From contig NZ_NOIN01000012.1 of NCBI RefSeq assembly GCF_014596565.1, positions 62,001 to 126,000 on the forward strand: a DNA stretch of 64,000 nt, given 5' to 3'. The position numbers and the translations under genes were made by a program. Below the pieces are notes generated by a model. It had not been told where the DNA came from, made no database searches, and was given only the letters and a program-made list of their open reading frames with translations. Below, piece by piece: positions 63,451 through 64,000 of this stretch (positions within the stretch are counted from its first letter, which is position 1; each line of letters begins with the position of its first letter). The stretch comes from Pseudomonas sp. PSB18. GTDB taxonomy: Bacteria; Pseudomonadota; Gammaproteobacteria; Pseudomonadales; Pseudomonadaceae.

Positions 63451-64000
63451 TCACCGAACCCGGGCCTGCTCCACCAACCACCCCATCAACTCCTGCAACG
63501 GCCCCGAAGCCTGGGTCTTGCGGGGGAATACCAGGTGATAACCCAACCCGGTCCTGACCTTCAGTTCGAACGGCATCACCAGCCGCCCGGCGCTCAGGTC
63601 ATCGCCGATCAGCGACCAGTCACCTATCGCCACCCCCGTGCCCTGTGAGGCCATGGACATCGCCAGGTCCAGGGTTTCGAAATGCTGGCCCTTGCTGACA
63701 TTGCTCAAGTGCACCTCGGCCGCATCCAGCCAGGCCGTCCAGTCGCGCTCGTCGCGGGTCGGGTGCAACAGCAAGTGTTGCTGCAGGTCGGCGGGTTCAC
63801 GCAGCGGCACGGGGCCGTCCAGCACCGGGCGGGAGCAGACCGGCGTCAGTTGCTCATCGAACAGATGCAGGCACGCCAATGAGGTGTCGGGTGGCGGACC
63901 ATAGATCACGGCCGCGTCGAAGGCCTCGCGCTGGAAGTCCACACCGTGCCTGACAGTGGTGGTCAGTTCCACCGGCACATCCGGCCGTTCCTTCTGCCAT
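63451..64000 (-). CDS. LysR-family regulator, C-terminal part (cut by window end)
   Basis: About 183 residues are visible of a substrate-binding domain, with the helix-turn-helix beyond base 64000. Segments such as FDAAVIYGPPPDTSLACLHL, LFDEQLTPVCSRPVLDG and MSMASQGTGVAIGDWSLIGD are typical of the GcvA-like LysR subgroup. The reading frame stays open to the window edge (WQKERPDVPVEL), so the internal ATG at 63978 is not the start. Confidence 0.85.
   Translation of the reverse strand, partial: WQKERPDVPVELTTTVRHGVDFQREAFDAAVIYGPPPDTSLACLHLFDEQLTPVCSRPVLDGPVPLREPADLQQHLLLHPTRDERDWTAWLDAAEVHLSNVSKGQHFETLDLAMSMASQGTGVAIGDWSLIGDDLSAGRLVMPFELKVRTGLGYHLVFPRKTQASGPLQELMGWLVEQARVR

Overview
The window reads as chromosomal DNA of a fluorescent Pseudomonas (P. 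fluorescens group). The evidence is GC-rich coding DNA, a Pseudomonas-type N-acetylglucosamine PTS operon, a membrane PQQ glucose dehydrogenase, a DUF6124 gene, and many intergenic REP/REPIN palindromes of two families (core GTGGGAGC and core GTGGCGAGGGGAT). I see no rRNA, tRNA, CRISPR array, prophage or plasmid functions. The only mobile-element gene is a REP-associated tyrosine transposase (RAYT) at about 38.2-38.7 kb.

Layout: 0-6.2 kb holds mltF (peptidoglycan lysis) divergent from purL and a small NIF3-like gene that ends in a terminator. 6.4-7.45 kb holds a secreted ADP-ribosyltransferase-like protein. 7.7-14.8 kb is the GlcNAc operon (nagR-nagA-nagB-II-nagF-nagE on the minus strand) with a four-copy operator region upstream. 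15.1-16.0 kb is a long inverted-repeat element. 16.2-16.7 kb is a structured leader followed by a DUF6124 gene. 16.9-20.4 kb is a housekeeping cluster (L,D-transpeptidase, two Nudix enzymes, gamma carbonic anhydrase, DUF1289, Pr6Pr, VF530). 20.8-25.2 kb holds gcd, purT and a VUT-family membrane protein. 25.3-26.75 kb is a PadR regulator with a siderophore-interacting flavoreductase, under four operator palindromes spaced exactly 18 bp.

27.07-34.84 kb is the most striking accessory locus: a seven-gene alternative chaperone-usher (CS1/CFA-I-like, alpha) pilus operon. It has two near-identical major pilins, a divergent third pilin, an usher, two tandem tip adhesins with a conserved C-terminal half, and a chaperone placed late. 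A divergent class A penicillin-binding protein follows convergently, then the RAYT between two REPINs, a ProY-like permease, an opgD-like plus GH3 beta-glucosidase pair (likely periplasmic glucan processing), and an FMN glutamate-synthase-like protein.

46.8-56.75 kb is a signalling island. Five tightly coupled minus-strand genes are REC-PAS-GGDEF-EAL, REC-GGDEF-EAL, a di-haem peroxidase, a membrane histidine kinase and a REC-histidine kinase. A divergent REC-HD-GYP-like regulator faces them. The three REC modules are paralogous, and several cyclic-di-GMP catalytic motifs are degenerate in a complementary way. The last 7 kb holds a Nudix gene, a frameshifted LysE-family exporter, a GNAT acetyltransferase, divergent metR/metE with a MetR-type dyad, an exported alpha/beta hydrolase and a LysR regulator cut by the window end.

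The best candidates for undescribed biology are the ADP-ribosyltransferase with an apparent second degenerate catalytic half, the DUF6124 leader RNA, the duplicated-adhesin pilus operon, and the peroxidase-containing cyclic-di-GMP island. Family names and pathway statements come from memory of protein families. No database search was run.
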